Positions 62,778 through 64,000 of a stretch of DNA of 64,000 nt are shown here, piece by piece. The translations under genes were made by a program, and so were the position numbers. The notes beneath the pieces were generated by a model. That model was not told where the DNA came from and made no database searches. It worked only from the letters and a program-made list of their open reading frames with translations. Origin of the DNA: Massilia sp. CF038 (GTDB taxonomy: Bacteria > Pseudomonadota > Gammaproteobacteria > Burkholderiales > Burkholderiaceae_D); NCBI RefSeq assembly GCF_900129765.1, contig NZ_FQWU01000002.1, forward strand, positions 1,488,001 through 1,552,000. Direction: 5' to 3'. Position 1 is the first letter of the stretch. Every line of letters starts with the position of its first letter.

Positions 62778-63260
62778 ATGAAAACACAATCACCCTCCTC
62801 TTCCAGCGCTGACTTCGATTTTTTTATCGGCACCTGGCACATCGCCCACCGCCAGCTGCGCCAACGCCTGGCCGACTGTGACGAATGGCTTACCTTCGAA
62901 GGCGGCTGCATCACCAGCGCACTGCTGGCCGGTGCCGGCAATGTCGACGACAACATCATCCACCACCCTGCCGGCAGTTACCGCGCCGTCACGCTGCGCA
63001 GCTTCGACCCCGCCACAGGCAACTGGTCGATCTGGTGGCTGGACGGACGCTATCCCACACGCATGGACGTTCCCATGGTCGGCAGCTTCGATCAGGGCAA
63101 AGGCGTGTTCTACGCTGACGACAGCTTCGAAGGCCGGCCGATCCGCGTCCGCTTTTTATGGCACGCAGACGGCGACGCGCCGCGCTGGGAACAGGCCTTC
63201 TCCGCCGATGGCGGGAAGACCTGGGAAACCAACTGGATCATGGACTTCCGCCGCGCATGA
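62778..63260 (+). CDS. DUF1579-like protein
   Basis: A 160-residue soluble protein. The start MKTQSPSSSSADFDFFIGTW and WHIAHRQLRQRLADCDEW, GAGNVDDNIIHHPAG, RSFDPATGNWSIWWLDGRY, and DGGKTWETNWIMDF fit the DUF1579-like lipocalin-type fold. It has no signal peptide. It lies 50 bases after the phospholipase-like gene and is the last gene of the run; the next gene is convergent. Binding of a small hydrophobic molecule is suspected from the fold only. Confidence 0.83.
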   Translation: MKTQSPSSSSADFDFFIGTWHIAHRQLRQRLADCDEWLTFEGGCITSALLAGAGNVDDNIIHHPAGSYRAVTLRSFDPATGNWSIWWLDGRYPTRMDVPMVGSFDQGKGVFYADDSFEGRPIRVRFLWHADGDAPRWEQAFSADGGKTWETNWIMDFRRA

Positions 63261-63280
63261 GCGCGCGGCCGTAACGGCAG

Positions 63281-64000
63281 CTACTTCGGCTGGAACTGCG
63301 GGTCGCCGGTCTGCCACAAGTGGAACGCGAGCGTATCGGCCAGCATGGCGTTGCGCTGCTCGGTGGTGCTGGTCATACCGTGGCCAGCCTGCTCGTCGAC
63401 CCGGAGCAAAACCGGCTTGCCGCTCGTCGTTTCCTGCTGCAGGCGTGCGGCCATCTTGAACGACATCCATGGCTCGACGCGGTTATCGTTCATGCCAGTG
63501 ATGACCATCACCGCTGGATAGGCCGCACGGGTGACGTTGTGATAACTGCTCATCGCCAGCAGCTGGCGCACGCCGGCCTCGGTTTTCACGTCACCCATCT
63601 CAAGCAGGTGGTTCGGTCCGTTCTGCGAGGCCACGATGGTACGCACGGCGTCCAGCAGGCCGACCTGCAAAATCGCGGTCCCGAACAAATCGGGCCGTTC
63701 GGTCAACGCACGGCCGGCGGCCACCCCGCCCATGCTCACGCCGCGCACGGCCAGCTTGGCAGGCGCCGTGTAGCGTTCCTTGACCAGGAATTCAGCGCAG
63801 TCGATCATGTCGCGCCAGGTATTGGGTTTGGTGGCGCCGCGCCCGGCCTGATACCACTCTTCTCCATAGGCCCCGCTGCCGCGCGGATTGGCCAGAGCCA
63901 AAATCCCGCCCCGCTCCAGCCACGCCGCCCAGGTGGGCGAAAATTCGGCCGTAATGGTCATGCCGTAGCCGGCGTACCCTTCCATGAAAGTTGGGTTGCT
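63281..64000 (-). CDS. S9 family prolyl oligopeptidase, C-terminal part (gene runs off the right edge)
   Basis: The last 239 residues of a prolyl oligopeptidase catalytic domain. FMEGYAGYGMTITAEFSP and ALANPRGSGAYGEEWYQAG are typical. The nucleophile is in RGVSMGGVAAGRA, the Asp in ITGMNDNRVEPWMS and the His in EQAGHGMTS; all are present. The N-terminal beta-propeller is outside the window. It converges with the DUF1579 gene, 20 bases apart. It is a different subgroup from the S9 peptidase at 4838. Confidence 0.94.
   Translation of the reverse strand, partial: SNPTFMEGYAGYGMTITAEFSPTWAAWLERGGILALANPRGSGAYGEEWYQAGRGATKPNTWRDMIDCAEFLVKERYTAPAKLAVRGVSMGGVAAGRALTERPDLFGTAILQVGLLDAVRTIVASQNGPNHLLEMGDVKTEAGVRQLLAMSSYHNVTRAAYPAVMVITGMNDNRVEPWMSFKMAARLQQETTSGKPVLLRVDEQAGHGMTSTTEQRNAMLADTLAFHLWQTGDPQFQPK

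Overview
The window looks like a chromosome segment of a betaproteobacterium, most likely an Oxalobacteraceae member of the Massilia/Duganella/Telluria type. This is inferred from the high GC content, the betaproteobacterial gene neighbourhoods (rplU-rpmA-obgE-proB, glnA with ntrBC, rsxB-nth), two large TonB-dependent receptors with long VEVTGSRIKR-type N termini, polyhydroxyalkanoate (PHA) genes, and a dispersed palindromic repeat. I see no rRNA, CRISPR array, insertion sequence or phage genes. One tRNA (Pro, anticodon CGG) is present.

Layout. 1-9 kb: 5' part of transketolase (minus strand), rsmE, a TonB-dependent receptor, a secreted S9 prolyl oligopeptidase, a secreted coiled-coil protein and a TPR/aspartyl-asparaginyl hydroxylase-like protein. 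9-16 kb: SAM methyltransferase, a second TonB receptor, an FAD-dependent oxidoreductase and CorA. 16-21.3 kb: nitrogen control, with glnA, a DUF4124 gene, ntrB and ntrC on the minus strand. glnA has a sigma-54 promoter and two upstream NtrC-like boxes; a rhodanese gene diverges from it. 21.7-29.5 kb: cREC-domain protein, PH-like membrane protein, TAXI binding protein, GT51/transpeptidase penicillin-binding protein, CinA-like and EI24 proteins. 29.5-36.6 kb: FKBP, small lipoprotein, rtcB behind a hairpin leader, wax ester synthase/DGAT divergent from an acyl-CoA-binding protein, small proteins, a PHA-system protein and a Na+/H+ antiporter. 36.7-43.5 kb: HExxH metallopeptidase with an emfourin-like partner, ferredoxin, ferredoxin-NADP reductase, PHB depolymerase, a four-copy tandem palindrome array, rsxB and nth. 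43.5-50.3 kb: DUF4272 gene between two half palindromes, proB, obgE, rpmA, rplU, ispB and tRNA-Pro. 50.3-55.4 kb: an Lnt-like CN hydrolase and two TetR circuits with clear palindromic operators (one controlling a DJ-1/PfpI gene, one an MFS gene).

55.5-63.3 kb: eight closely spaced plus-strand genes, probably one transcription unit. They encode a Tat-exported GMC oxidase, a secreted small protein, an AraC regulator, an HNWG-motif beta-barrel protein, a parvulin isomerase, a small exported protein, a Zn-phospholipase C/P1-nuclease-like exoprotein and a DUF1579-like protein. This is the best candidate for an undescribed system, perhaps oxidation of sterols or other lipids outside the cytoplasm. 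The window ends inside a second S9 peptidase.

Other themes are storage lipids (WS/DGAT, ACBP, PHA protein, PhaZ) and possible RNA-end chemistry (RtcB; a cREC protein 8 kb away). A palindromic repeat of about 85-90 bp is found at nine full sites (four of them in tandem) and three partial sites, all between genes.
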